A stretch of DNA of 64,000 nt from Alkalimonas mucilaginosa (GTDB lineage: Bacteria; Pseudomonadota; Gammaproteobacteria; Enterobacterales; Alteromonadaceae). The notes beneath the pieces are model-generated. The model was not told where the DNA came from, did no database searches, and was given only the letters and a program-made list of their open reading frames with translations. Every line of letters starts with the position of its first letter. Within the stretch, counting starts at the first letter, position 1. Made by a program: the position numbers and the translations under genes. Below are positions 36,432 through 44,738 of the stretch, piece by piece. The stretch covers positions 352,660-416,659 of the forward strand of contig NZ_JAUGZK010000004.1 in the NCBI RefSeq assembly GCF_036327005.1, in the 5' to 3' direction.

Positions 36432-38993
36432 TCACGGGCAACTTATGTAATCCGCTGTTTGTTGCTGAGCGACAATCCGCACATCAGCCAGACTGAGCGT
36501 TAAGGCACCCTTGGTTTCCAGATACATCGCAGAAAATACTTGCTGCAAGGTGAGGCCCTGCTGTTGCAGGCATTGCAGTGGTATTGCCAGTTGAGTCCAT
36601 TCGCCTTCTGCAACCGCATTCAGCGCTTTGGCAATATTGACGGCGCCCTGGCAGTCGGTGTTGCAGTGCATACCTAGCCAGACCTCATCCGGCACCGCTC
36701 CCTGACGTTTTAATTCAACCACCAGTTGGCTATTGGTCTCGCCATAGCCGCGTAAATCACGTGGGAAGGCACTGATAAAGCTAAAACGCGCCATCTGGCC
36801 ACCGGCAAACACAAAGCGGCGGGCATCTTCTTGCACCTGTCGGTCAAAGGTGCGGCTGGATAGGCCTGGGAGTTCCTGTACACTGCTGGTCACCGCAGCA
36901 CTCTGCTCACCGCTGTGAATAAAGAGTTGCCATGGGCTGCGCGGGGCCCGCTCAAACACCACCAGATCGCTTAGAGCTTCATCCTGCACAATGTCAACCG
37001 GCAGATTATCGCTGAGTACGTCGGCATCGCCGTAGCGCAGGCCGAAGCCATATGGTAGTAGCGGCTGGTAATCAGCATCAAAGCGATTGACGACGGCTTG
37101 CTGCGGCGTGGCTGGCCAGGAGAAGGTCAAACGACCATGAAAGTCGTGCTGCACAGCGCCATGAGCATCCTGCAGAATCACGTCTGCTACCCCTTCGCCT
37201 TCGCTGCCAGGCAGCCAGATGGCGACAAAGGCATCGGACGCATTCAGCTCCGGGTTAACCCACATGGGTCTACCACTGATAAAGAGCGACACCACCGGAA
37301 TGCCTTCTGCCTGTAGCTGCTGCAACAGGGCCAAATCGGTTTTATTGCCACGCTGATACTCCAGGTTATCGATATCACCATTGCCTTCGGCGTAAGGCTC
37401 TTCCCCAAAGACTACAATGGCAACATCGGGTCGTTGTTGATAACTGCCATCAAGGCTTAGCTCGACGGAGCCACCGGCTGCTGCCACCTGACGGGCAATA
37501 CCGCCATAAATGGAGGTGCCGCCCGGGAAATCTGCATTGGTATTGCCGGTGCCTTGCCAACTGATGCTCCAGCCACCGGATTGCTGGCCAATATTATCGG
37601 CGCCAGGGCCGGTTACCAGCAGATGCTGGCGTGGATCTAATGGCAACAGCTGATGGTGGTTTTTCAACAGCACCAGCGACTGGCGTACGGCCTCACGTGC
37701 TACTTCCCGGTGCTCTGCTGCGCCGATCAGTTCCAGCCGTCCAGCCAGAGGCCGTTGGGCCGGGCTTGGCTTGTCAAACAGTCCTGCGCGCTTTTTCACC
37801 CGCAAAATTCGCCGCACTGCATCGTCAATCCTGCTCATTGGGATCACGCCGTTTTCCACTTGCTCGATCAGGTTGTAGTACAGCGGTTTCCAGGCATCGG
37901 TTGGTACCATGTAGATATCAAGGCCTGCTAATGCTGCTTGCGGACAGTCTGCGTTGCTACAGCCCGGAATTTGGCCATGGCCGTTCCAGTCACCCACTAC
38001 CAGACCATCAAAGCCCATGCGATCTTTTAACACCTGCGTCAGCAGGTAATGATCGCCGTGAATTTTTTTACCATTCCAGCTGTTAAAGGTCGCCATCACA
38101 GTCTGGGCACCGGCCGATAAACCGCCGACATAGCCTTGCGCATGGATCTCGAACAGCTCCCGCTCAGATATTTCGGCATCACCCTGGTCAATGCCGTTGG
38201 TGGTACCACCGTCACCAACAAAGTGTTTGACGGTGCTGATCACCCGCCGATCGCCAAGAAAGTCCGCATCAGCCGCGCCTTGCAAACCTGTAACAATGGC
38301 CGCTGAATAGCTGCGGACAATCTCCGGATCTTCCGAGTAGCTTTCATAGGTGCGGCCCCAGCGTGGATCCCGTGCTACTGCGACCGTTGGTGCAAACACC
38401 CAGTCGATGCCGGTGGCCATGACTTCGCGGGCCGTGACTTCGGCAATACGTTCAATCAAGGCTGGGTTGTTGGCCGCACCAAGGCCGATGTTGTGCGGGA
38501 AAATAGTGGCGCCAATCACATTGTTGTGGCCATGCACGGCGTCGGTGCCCCACATAGTGGGGATGCGAATGCCATTGATGGAGTCGTCCATGGAAGCCTG
38601 GTACATGGCTTCAGCCAGGGCTATCCAGTCTTCCGGGGTCGCGTATTTATTGTCGTTGGGAAAGGCGCCACCACCATTTAAAAAGGAGCCAAAGCCATAA
38701 TGGCGCATGTCTTCAACGGTGATATCGCGTATTTCCGGTTGGATCATTTGGGCAATTTTTTGCGGCAGGGTCATTTGTGCCAACAGCGCATCAATGGCTT
38801 GCTCCATGGCGGGATCCTGGGTGACTGGACTTTTTATGACCGGCCAGATGGACACATCGCCTGTTGGCACAGCACTAACATCGCTACTGGATTGTTGCTG
38901 GCTGCAGCCCGTCAGGGCCAGCAGGCTGGCCGTTGCAAGTGCCATTGGTAACCTCCGCTTCAGACCCGGCAGGGCAGTGAATTGAAAAATCAT
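36432..38993 (-). CDS. Glycoside hydrolase family 3 beta-glucosidase (ExoP-like), lipoprotein
   Basis: This 853-residue enzyme removes terminal beta-glucose units from glucans or cellodextrins. It has a lipoprotein signal (LALTGC, Cys30), the GH3 barrel with catalytic nucleophile Asp335 in VVGDWNGHG, earlier motifs KHFVGDGGT and WGTDAVHGHNN, the second alpha/beta sandwich domain (VAIVVFGEEPYAEG), and a C-terminal beta-sandwich resembling the carbohydrate-associated domain of marine ExoP (residues 680-853). ATG 38993 has AAGGAG upstream. It lies 9 bp downstream of the sugar permease gene, on the same strand, so the two form an uptake-and-cleavage unit. Confidence 0.92.
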   Translation of the reverse strand: MIFQFTALPGLKRRLPMALATASLLALTGCSQQQSSSDVSAVPTGDVSIWPVIKSPVTQDPAMEQAIDALLAQMTLPQKIAQMIQPEIRDITVEDMRHYGFGSFLNGGGAFPNDNKYATPEDWIALAEAMYQASMDDSINGIRIPTMWGTDAVHGHNNVIGATIFPHNIGLGAANNPALIERIAEVTAREVMATGIDWVFAPTVAVARDPRWGRTYESYSEDPEIVRSYSAAIVTGLQGAADADFLGDRRVISTVKHFVGDGGTTNGIDQGDAEISERELFEIHAQGYVGGLSAGAQTVMATFNSWNGKKIHGDHYLLTQVLKDRMGFDGLVVGDWNGHGQIPGCSNADCPQAALAGLDIYMVPTDAWKPLYYNLIEQVENGVIPMSRIDDAVRRILRVKKRAGLFDKPSPAQRPLAGRLELIGAAEHREVAREAVRQSLVLLKNHHQLLPLDPRQHLLVTGPGADNIGQQSGGWSISWQGTGNTNADFPGGTSIYGGIARQVAAAGGSVELSLDGSYQQRPDVAIVVFGEEPYAEGNGDIDNLEYQRGNKTDLALLQQLQAEGIPVVSLFISGRPMWVNPELNASDAFVAIWLPGSEGEGVADVILQDAHGAVQHDFHGRLTFSWPATPQQAVVNRFDADYQPLLPYGFGLRYGDADVLSDNLPVDIVQDEALSDLVVFERAPRSPWQLFIHSGEQSAAVTSSVQELPGLSSRTFDRQVQEDARRFVFAGGQMARFSFISAFPRDLRGYGETNSQLVVELKRQGAVPDEVWLGMHCNTDCQGAVNIAKALNAVAEGEWTQLAIPLQCLQQQGLTLQQVFSAMYLETKGALTLSLADVRIVAQQQTADYISCP

Positions 38994-39002
38994 GCTAGCT
39001 CC

Positions 39003-40262
39003 TTAGGATTGTTCGGCAGTCGATTGGGGGATACAGCCTTTTAAGCCGTAATAGGCGATGTAGATATAACAAAGCAGTGGCAGCAGGAAAGCCTGCTGTA
39101 CACCAAAGGTGTCGGCCAGCACACCTTGCAACAACGGCAGTACGGCACCACCCACAATGGCCAGACACAGAATACCTGAACCCTGGCTGGTGTGCTGTTT
39201 CAGGCCATGGATAGCCAGGCTAAAAATGGTCGGGAACATAATGGAGTTGCACAGACCCACCAGCAGTAAAGACCACATGGCCAACTTACCTTCGCTTAAA
39301 ATGGTGATCGCCAGCAGCAGCACGGCGCAAACAGCATTAAAAGCCAGCGCCTTGCCAGCATTAATTTTCTGCATGGCGGCAGCACCAATAAAGCGGCCCA
39401 GCATGGCACCGCCAAAATACCAGGCAATGTAGTGAGCGGCTTGCGCTTCGGTCATGCCGCCAATCTGTGGCATGGTGAGATAGCTGACTAAAAAGCTGCC
39501 GATGCCGACTTCAGCGCCGACATAGACAAAGATGCCGATGGCTCCGAGCACCAAATGGCGATACTGCCAGGCAGAGCCCTGCAGGTGCACCGGATTGCTG
39601 CGATCTTTCTGGCCAAGCTTTGGGAGCTTGATCCAGGCAAAAATAATGGCCAACACAATCAGGGTAGCTGCCAGCAGCAGATAAGGCAGCTTGACCGAGG
39701 TTTCCGAGACCTGTGCATCGGCCGAGACATCCATGCCAGAGAAAATCAACCAGGCACCAAAGAAAGGGGCAACAGTAGTGCCTAATGAATTAAAAGCCTG
39801 GGTCATAGTCAGTCGTGACGAAGCCGTTTCAGGCCTCCCCAACACACTAACATAGGGGTTGGCGGCTACCTGCAGGATGGTAATGCCGGATGCCAGCACA
39901 AAGAGGGCAAATAGAAACAGCCCATACACCTGAATGGACGCGGCCGGATAGAATAACAAACAGCCTGCGCCTGCAACCAACAGGCCAGTAACAATACCCG
40001 ACTGATAGCCAATACGCCCCACCAGCATGCCTGCTGGCACCGATACCACAAAATAGGCCCCAAAAAAGCAAAATTGTACCAACATGGCCTGGGTGTAGCT
40101 GAGATCAAACAACAGCTGCAAGTATGGGATTAAAATATCATTGAGGCAGGTAATAAAGCCCCAGATAAAGAATAAAGATGTGAGTGATGTCAGTGCAAAA
40201 CGCAGATTTCCTGGTTGTTTTGCCTGCTCAGCTTCGGTCATTATCACCGGTGCTGTCGCCAT
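39003..40262 (-). CDS. Sugar MFS transporter (FucP/GluP family)
   Basis: This 419-residue, 12-helix permease belongs to the fucose/glucose proton symporter family. Signatures are FALTSLTSLFFIWGFITCLNDILIPYL near the N-terminus (shortened here to its start), GFLVAGAGCLLFYPAAS-type helices, QVAANPYVSVLG, and the long central loop with SAWQYRHLVLG. The close order with a beta-glucosidase suggests glucose released from beta-glucans as substrate, an inference. ATG 40262 has GGGGGAA upstream. A LacI-type operator lies 133 bp before it. Confidence 0.9.
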   Translation of the reverse strand: MATAPVIMTEAEQAKQPGNLRFALTSLTSLFFIWGFITCLNDILIPYLQLLFDLSYTQAMLVQFCFFGAYFVVSVPAGMLVGRIGYQSGIVTGLLVAGAGCLLFYPAASIQVYGLFLFALFVLASGITILQVAANPYVSVLGRPETASSRLTMTQAFNSLGTTVAPFFGAWLIFSGMDVSADAQVSETSVKLPYLLLAATLIVLAIIFAWIKLPKLGQKDRSNPVHLQGSAWQYRHLVLGAIGIFVYVGAEVGIGSFLVSYLTMPQIGGMTEAQAAHYIAWYFGGAMLGRFIGAAAMQKINAGKALAFNAVCAVLLLAITILSEGKLAMWSLLLVGLCNSIMFPTIFSLAIHGLKQHTSQGSGILCLAIVGGAVLPLLQGVLADTFGVQQAFLLPLLCYIYIAYYGLKGCIPQSTAEQS

Positions 40263-40560
40263 AAGTTCCCCCTGTCTGGATCATAATAGTTCCCGCTGGC
40301 AATGGCATGCTGTGGGAATGCTTTACGGCCTTATTGTTCTATGCAGCTTGCAGCTGAAAGCATTTGACGCTGTTCGAATGACCGATTAGTTTGAATGTAA
40401 GCGCTTTCATTTATAGCATAACTCTGGCTGATGGCAATGTTTTTTGTCGGTTTTTTAGCTGCCACTTAGCAGTCCCATGCTTTGCTATGAAGCGGGATTC
40501 TTGTGCAAGCCTGACAAGCTAGGTTGGTTTTTCGCAGATACTGAACATGTGAGAGGAGCT
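40263..40560. other. Intergenic region holding the LacI-type operator
   Basis: About 300 bp upstream of the sugar permease and downstream of the AraC-type gene. Apart from the palindrome at 40395-40410, I see no ORF, terminator or repeat with good support. Confidence 0.5.
40395..40410. promoter_or_regulatory. LacI-family operator-like palindrome
   Basis: ATGTAAGCGCTTTCAT is a 16-bp palindrome with one mismatched pair around the central GCGC, the form of operator bound by LacI/GalR-type repressors. It lies upstream of the sugar permease and GH3 genes and between them and the AraC-type regulator. No LacI-type gene is in this window. Confidence 0.65.
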
Positions 40561-41583
40561 CTAGCTGGCATCCTGTGGACAACAGTTCCAGTTCGGTTCA
40601 AGCAGAAACTTTTGCCGGTACTGGCTTGGCGTCAGCTCCGTGTACTGCAAAAATAACTTTCGGAACGAGCTCACGTCTTCGTAGCCAACTTGCAGTACTA
40701 CCTGCTCAATTGGCATCCGGCTGGTTTCCAGCAGGCGCTTTGCCTGCTCTATGCGCAAACGTTGCAAGTAGTTTAACGGGGTGTCTTGCAGTTCTGCTTT
40801 AAAGCGGCGCAGCAAGGTACGCTTGGTCAGATGCAGCTGATCGGCCAGTTGCTGTAATGAGAAAGGTTCGGCCAAATTGGCCAGCAAATAGCGCCGGGCT
40901 TGTTTCATCAGTGGATCCAACGCCGGATTGGCGGGTAGTAGGTCGGCATCCATGTAAGGCAGTTGCGAGCTGCGGTTGGGATCGGTCAGCATCAGTTTCG
41001 CCATTTGGCGGGCAAATTGCTCCCCGGCCAGTTTTTCAGTCAGAGCCAGGCATAAATTGTGGTGTGAGGTGGTGGCACCAGCGGTCAGCAGTTGCTGATC
41101 CAGCACCAGCACTTTATTCAGTTGCAGATGGACCTGTGGGAACATGCTTTGAAACACATCTTTAAAAAACCAGCTGCTGGTGGCTTGTCGGTGATTGAGC
41201 AAACCGCTGCCGGCCAGTGCATAAGTGCCGGTGCAACTGGCGGCAAGGATAGCTCCCTGTTCCAACAAGGCTGGCAGCTTCGGATAGTAACAGCTGGATT
41301 GTTCGACCAGTTGCTGCAGGCCTTTGGCATCGTATGCATAACCCGGTGTAAAAACAGCGGCATCGGCCTGGCTCCAGTCATGGGGCTGCACGGCTAATTG
41401 CAGACCATGGCGCAGTTGCAGTGGCTTGGCGTCGGGGCTGACCACATAGGCATGAAACAGCTGTTGTTGGCTTTCTGGCTGTAAAAAGCGCCAGAGTGCA
41501 TTACTAAACTCAAAATAATCCAGCAAGGTCAGCACATCGCTGGCGATGCTGTTGGGATGAGCGAGAATCGCGATGGTTTTCAT
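40561..41583 (-). CDS. GlxA-family transcriptional regulator (DJ-1/PfpI domain plus AraC HTH)
   Basis: This 340-residue regulator joins an N-terminal class I glutamine-amidotransferase-like domain (residues 1-190) to an AraC-type DNA-binding domain (about 225-330). The domain junction and the elbow Cys117 in AASCTGTYAL are clear, and the HTH shows LQQLADQLHLTKRTLLRRFK and VGYEDVSSFRKLF. Such proteins sense small nitrogenous or other compounds, but the ligand cannot be read here. It ends in CCPQDAS. A 57-residue membrane protein gene is divergent across 102 bp. Confidence 0.9.
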   Translation of the reverse strand: MKTIAILAHPNSIASDVLTLLDYFEFSNALWRFLQPESQQQLFHAYVVSPDAKPLQLRHGLQLAVQPHDWSQADAAVFTPGYAYDAKGLQQLVEQSSCYYPKLPALLEQGAILAASCTGTYALAGSGLLNHRQATSSWFFKDVFQSMFPQVHLQLNKVLVLDQQLLTAGATTSHHNLCLALTEKLAGEQFARQMAKLMLTDPNRSSQLPYMDADLLPANPALDPLMKQARRYLLANLAEPFSLQQLADQLHLTKRTLLRRFKAELQDTPLNYLQRLRIEQAKRLLETSRMPIEQVVLQVGYEDVSSFRKLFLQYTELTPSQYRQKFLLEPNWNCCPQDAS

Positions 41584-41685
41584 CAGTTGTCACTATCGAC
41601 CTTATTTTTATCAATAGTGACACTGCTCTTTCAATTGTGCAAGTTTTACACTGGGCTCCGTATTCATTGTGACTGTGGAGCAATC

Positions 41686-41859
41686 ATGAACAACCAACAT
41701 CGTGCCCTGATAAGTGTGCTGTTACTTGGTATCAGCTGGTCGGCTATTTTCTGGATCAACTTTACCGCCAGCTTGCCAATTGCAACCCAACTGGTCGCCT
41801 TGCCGGTGCTGTTAGTAACTACGGCCTTGCCGGCTGCCCGGGTTTTCTCTTATGATTAA
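41686..41859 (+). CDS. Small two-helix membrane protein
   Basis: This encodes 57 residues with two hydrophobic segments, ISVLLLGISWSAIFWI and ATQLVALPVLLVTTALP, separated by a short polar stretch, ending FSYD. The ATG at 41686 is chosen because GTGGAG lies 5 nt upstream. It is divergent from the GlxA-like regulator, which may control it, an inference. I recognise no family. Confidence 0.6.
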   Translation: MNNQHRALISVLLLGISWSAIFWINFTASLPIATQLVALPVLLVTTALPAARVFSYD

Positions 41860-41990
41860 AGCGTGTAGTGAGTTGCTGTATTATTTAACCGATGGTTCCT
41901 GAGCCAGATTTCGGCCAGCAAAAGAAGAGCTGCCTTGCCGAAAGCTAAAGTAAAATCACAACCAGAGTTTTCCATTCAGATTCAACTGTT

Positions 41991-42596
41991 TCAGGATTTA
42001 ACGGCAACAACCTGACTTACCGCTGCTAAACCGGTATGTCCTGTCCCTTCATTCACGTGGCGCTCACAGGCCTCTAAATGTGATATCGCCAGACCAGCAA
42101 GTTGCTCATTCAGAGTACAGAGGCTATACAGCATCTTGATATCCTGAGGGCCACCGGTTTTAAAGCGTAACTGGTCAGGCCGGTAAAACTCGCCAATAAA
42201 AAGGCCACCAGGCCGCAGTGCCGTTTTTATTTGCGCAAATACCCGATCCCGGATGATTTCTGGTAGATGCATAAAAATTGCGACGATAAGATCCCACTTG
42301 TCATGAGCAAGTATATAGTCTGCCAAATCAGCATGCTGCCAGCTCACCTTTACACCCGCTTTGTCTGCTAGTTTGCGACCTTTATCCAGTGCCACCACAG
42401 AGATATCGACGGCGGTAACGTTATGGCCTAATTGCGCCAGATACACAGCATTTCGTCCTTCCCCTTCGGCTAAACACAGGATGTGAGAATTTGGCTTTAT
42501 TCTCGCTACCTGACTGACCAAAAAATCATTTGGTTTTTCACCATACACATAGTCTTCCTGAGCATAACGCTCATCCCAAAACGTAGAACCGTACAT
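41991..42596 (-). CDS. Class I SAM-dependent methyltransferase
   Basis: This 201-residue protein has the Rossmann motif I as LCLAEGEGRNAVYLA (about residues 40-54), an acidic strand end (VTAVDIS), motif II region (WDLIVAIFMHLP) and LRPGGLFIGEFY. These are typical of TehB/UbiE-like methyltransferases, and the E-G-E-G form of the loop is common in a subgroup annotated near tellurite or thiol methylation. The substrate is unknown. ATG 42596 has GAGGT upstream. Confidence 0.85.
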   Translation of the reverse strand: MYGSTFWDERYAQEDYVYGEKPNDFLVSQVARIKPNSHILCLAEGEGRNAVYLAQLGHNVTAVDISVVALDKGRKLADKAGVKVSWQHADLADYILAHDKWDLIVAIFMHLPEIIRDRVFAQIKTALRPGGLFIGEFYRPDQLRFKTGGPQDIKMLYSLCTLNEQLAGLAISHLEACERHVNEGTGHTGLAAVSQVVAVKS

Positions 42597-43060
42597 TGCT
42601 TACCTCATTTTTGGTTACTAAAGAAGTTTGTGCACTCCACATCATACGTTCTGAAATGCCCTGTCACATAATGTTAGCGCCCCCTAAATGTTATGGTGTC
42701 TGAAAATGATTTGCAGGTGTTTTGCCTGCGACATTTTGTCGCATTTACTTGGGGCAAGGAGGACACCAACCTAGCTTGTTTAGCTTTTTGAACCAAATTA
42801 ATGGTGTGGCTCTCTAACCTGGCCACTAAGTCATTTAAGTTTAAGTTATTAATCTAAAAATGATTTTATCTGCGTCGTGTTGCATGGTATCGCTCCTACG
42901 CACCCGACCATGCTCCAGTGTTATGAAATAAATCTCTAATTAATCGATAAATACGATGAGCCTAATCCAAAACAATTATTTCCATTGGTTATAAGTATAG
43001 TCTAATTTGCTATAAGCAACTTTGCTAAAGTACTCTTAACAACCAATCGAGGAATACAAA
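42597..43060. other. Non-coding stretch upstream of the peroxiredoxin gene
   Basis: About 460 bp without a credible gene. The part from 42695 to 42767 is structured (listed separately). The part from 42840 on is AT-rich and probably holds the peroxiredoxin promoter; TATAG and CTATA at 42996-43000 and 43010-43014 make an inverted pair with a 9-nt centre, possibly a regulator site, but not a match to the OxyR spacing. Confidence 0.55.
42695..42767. repeat. Nested inverted-repeat element of unknown type
   Basis: GGTGTC at 42695-42700 pairs with GACACC at 42762-42767. Inside are two adjacent hairpins: GCAGG/CCTGC (42713-42729) and GCGACA/TGTCGC with a 3-nt loop (42728-42742). The folded element is about 73 nt, on either strand. 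I cannot assign it to a known RNA or mobile-element end. Confidence 0.5.
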
Positions 43061-43702
43061 ATGTCTGAACAAAACGTGACTTTCCCACAACTAAACAAAC
43101 CGGCTCCAGCTTTTAATGCAAAAACCACTTTTGGTATGAAGAGCCTGGAAGACTACAAAGGTAAATGGTTGGTGCTGTTCTCACATCCAGCTGATTTTAC
43201 GCCAGTTTGTACCACTGAGTTTATGGGGTTTGCCACCCGCGCTGACCAGTTTGCTACGTTAAACTGTGAGCTGTTAGGCCTGTCAATCGATAGCGTCCAC
43301 TCACACATTGCTTGGGCGCGCAGCATTGAAGAAAACTTTGGTGTGAAAATTACCTTCCCCATCATCGCCGATTTATCGATGGAAGTGGCTAAAGCCTACG
43401 GCATGATCCAGCCAGGTGCCAGCGATACTGCTGCGGTACGTGCCACTTTTATTATCGACCCGGACGGAATTCTACGGGCGATGGTGTACTACCCCATGAG
43501 TAATGGTCGTAGCATCGACGAATTTGTGCGGGTATTAAAAGCCCTGCAAACCAGTGATGAGCACAAAGTAGCCACACCGGAAAACTGGCAGCCAGGTGAG
43601 GATGTGATTGTACCACCACCGGCTACCATGGCCGATGCTGAAGTCCGTAAAGATCAAGGCTATCAATACACGGATTGGTATTTTAGCAAGAAGTCCCTGT
43701 AA
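43061..43702 (+). CDS. 1-Cys peroxiredoxin (Prx6-type)
   Basis: This 213-residue enzyme reduces hydroperoxides. The active site is SHPADFTPVCTTEF with peroxidatic Cys50; the only other cysteine is near residue 70, and none is in the C-terminal region, so it is the 1-Cys form. The C-terminal region (ATPENWQPGEDVIVPPPAT) is typical of the Prx6 group. It starts a two-gene set with a persulfide dioxygenase, 64 bp away on the same strand, suggesting a link to sulfane sulfur or associated oxidant stress. Confidence 0.93.
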   Translation: MSEQNVTFPQLNKPAPAFNAKTTFGMKSLEDYKGKWLVLFSHPADFTPVCTTEFMGFATRADQFATLNCELLGLSIDSVHSHIAWARSIEENFGVKITFPIIADLSMEVAKAYGMIQPGASDTAAVRATFIIDPDGILRAMVYYPMSNGRSIDEFVRVLKALQTSDEHKVATPENWQPGEDVIVPPPATMADAEVRKDQGYQYTDWYFSKKSL

Positions 43703-43766
43703 GTTATCGCCGATATCATCCAAGAGCTGTATTGCAGCTCTTGCTTTCACTTCGATAGGAGGGGGT

Positions 43767-44636
43767 ATGGATCCTTTTACACACGTCAAAGCTTTTTTAG
43801 ACAGCGACAGTGAAACCTTTAGCTATGTGGTTGCCGATGTAACCTCTGGTTCAGCTGTTATTATCGATCCAGTGCTGGATTTTGATTATAAATCGGGACG
43901 GACTTCAACGAAAAGTGCTGAGGAAATTTTGGCTTATGTTGAGCAAAAAACCTTTAAGGTAGAATGGGTTCTGGAAACTCATGCTCATGCCGACCACTTA
44001 TCTGCCGCGCCGTTTTTTAAAGAAAAGCTCGGTGCCAAAATTGGGATTGGCGAACATATCCAGCAAGTACAAGGCATTTTTAAGCAGATTTTTAACTTAG
44101 AAAAAGAGTTTTTGCCTAATGGTGCGCAATTTGATCGCTTATTCAAAGATGGCGAAGCGCTCAAGGTTGGAAGCTTGTCGATCAGGGTGATGCATACCCC
44201 TGGCCATACACCAGCAGATCTGGCTTATATCGTGAATGGGAAGATGGCCTTCGTTGGCGATACCTTATTTATGCCAGATGTTGGTACCGCACGCTGTGAT
44301 TTCCCGGGAGGAAGTGCTAAAACCCTATATCAGTCGATCAGAAAATTGCTGTCTTTACCATCTGAGACGGAAATTTATATCTGCCATGATTATCCAACCC
44401 AAGGTAGGGGACATGAATACAAAACCACAGTTGCCGAACAACTTGAACATAATATTCATGTGAACAGCGAAGTTTCAGAAGAGGCTTTTGTGCAAAAACG
44501 CGAAGCTCGCGATAAAACCTTGGCAATGCCGAGGCTGATTTTGCCCTCCATTCAGGTCAATATCCGGGCTGGACAGTTACCGCCAAAAGAAGCGAATGGT
44601 CAGATTTATTTGAAAGTGCCAATCAACATGTTGTAA
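43767..44636 (+). CDS. Persulfide dioxygenase-like MBL-fold protein
   Basis: This 289-residue protein of the ETHE1/BlH group likely oxidises glutathione persulfide to sulfite, using one iron. The metal-binding signature is THAHADHLSAA (His72, His74, Asp76, His77), followed by HTPGHTPADLAY and GDTLFMPDVGTARCDFPGG, the last being typical of persulfide dioxygenases. ATG 43767 has AGGAGGGGGT upstream; a longer frame from 43608 overlaps the peroxiredoxin gene and is rejected. The C-terminal PRLILPSIQVNIRAGQLPP matches the family ending. It is not fused to a rhodanese domain. Confidence 0.9.
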   Translation: MDPFTHVKAFLDSDSETFSYVVADVTSGSAVIIDPVLDFDYKSGRTSTKSAEEILAYVEQKTFKVEWVLETHAHADHLSAAPFFKEKLGAKIGIGEHIQQVQGIFKQIFNLEKEFLPNGAQFDRLFKDGEALKVGSLSIRVMHTPGHTPADLAYIVNGKMAFVGDTLFMPDVGTARCDFPGGSAKTLYQSIRKLLSLPSETEIYICHDYPTQGRGHEYKTTVAEQLEHNIHVNSEVSEEAFVQKREARDKTLAMPRLILPSIQVNIRAGQLPPKEANGQIYLKVPINML

Positions 44637-44738
44637 CGGCACCCAGAGAAATAGTATGACTTATATTTTCTTGGTGCCGAGCTAATTGGATTTAGCCCCG
44701 ATAACTGCACCTTGTCAGCCATCGGGGCCTGTTGTTGA

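Noticed and set aside
42670..42770. Integron attC site in the structured element
   Set aside because: The GTT-R-R-R-Y and R-Y-Y-Y-AAC core sites are not present at both ends, and no integrase or cassette is nearby.
42985..43016. OxyR site in the peroxiredoxin promoter
   Set aside because: The ATAG/CTAT pair is spaced 9 bp rather than 7 and no second pair follows.
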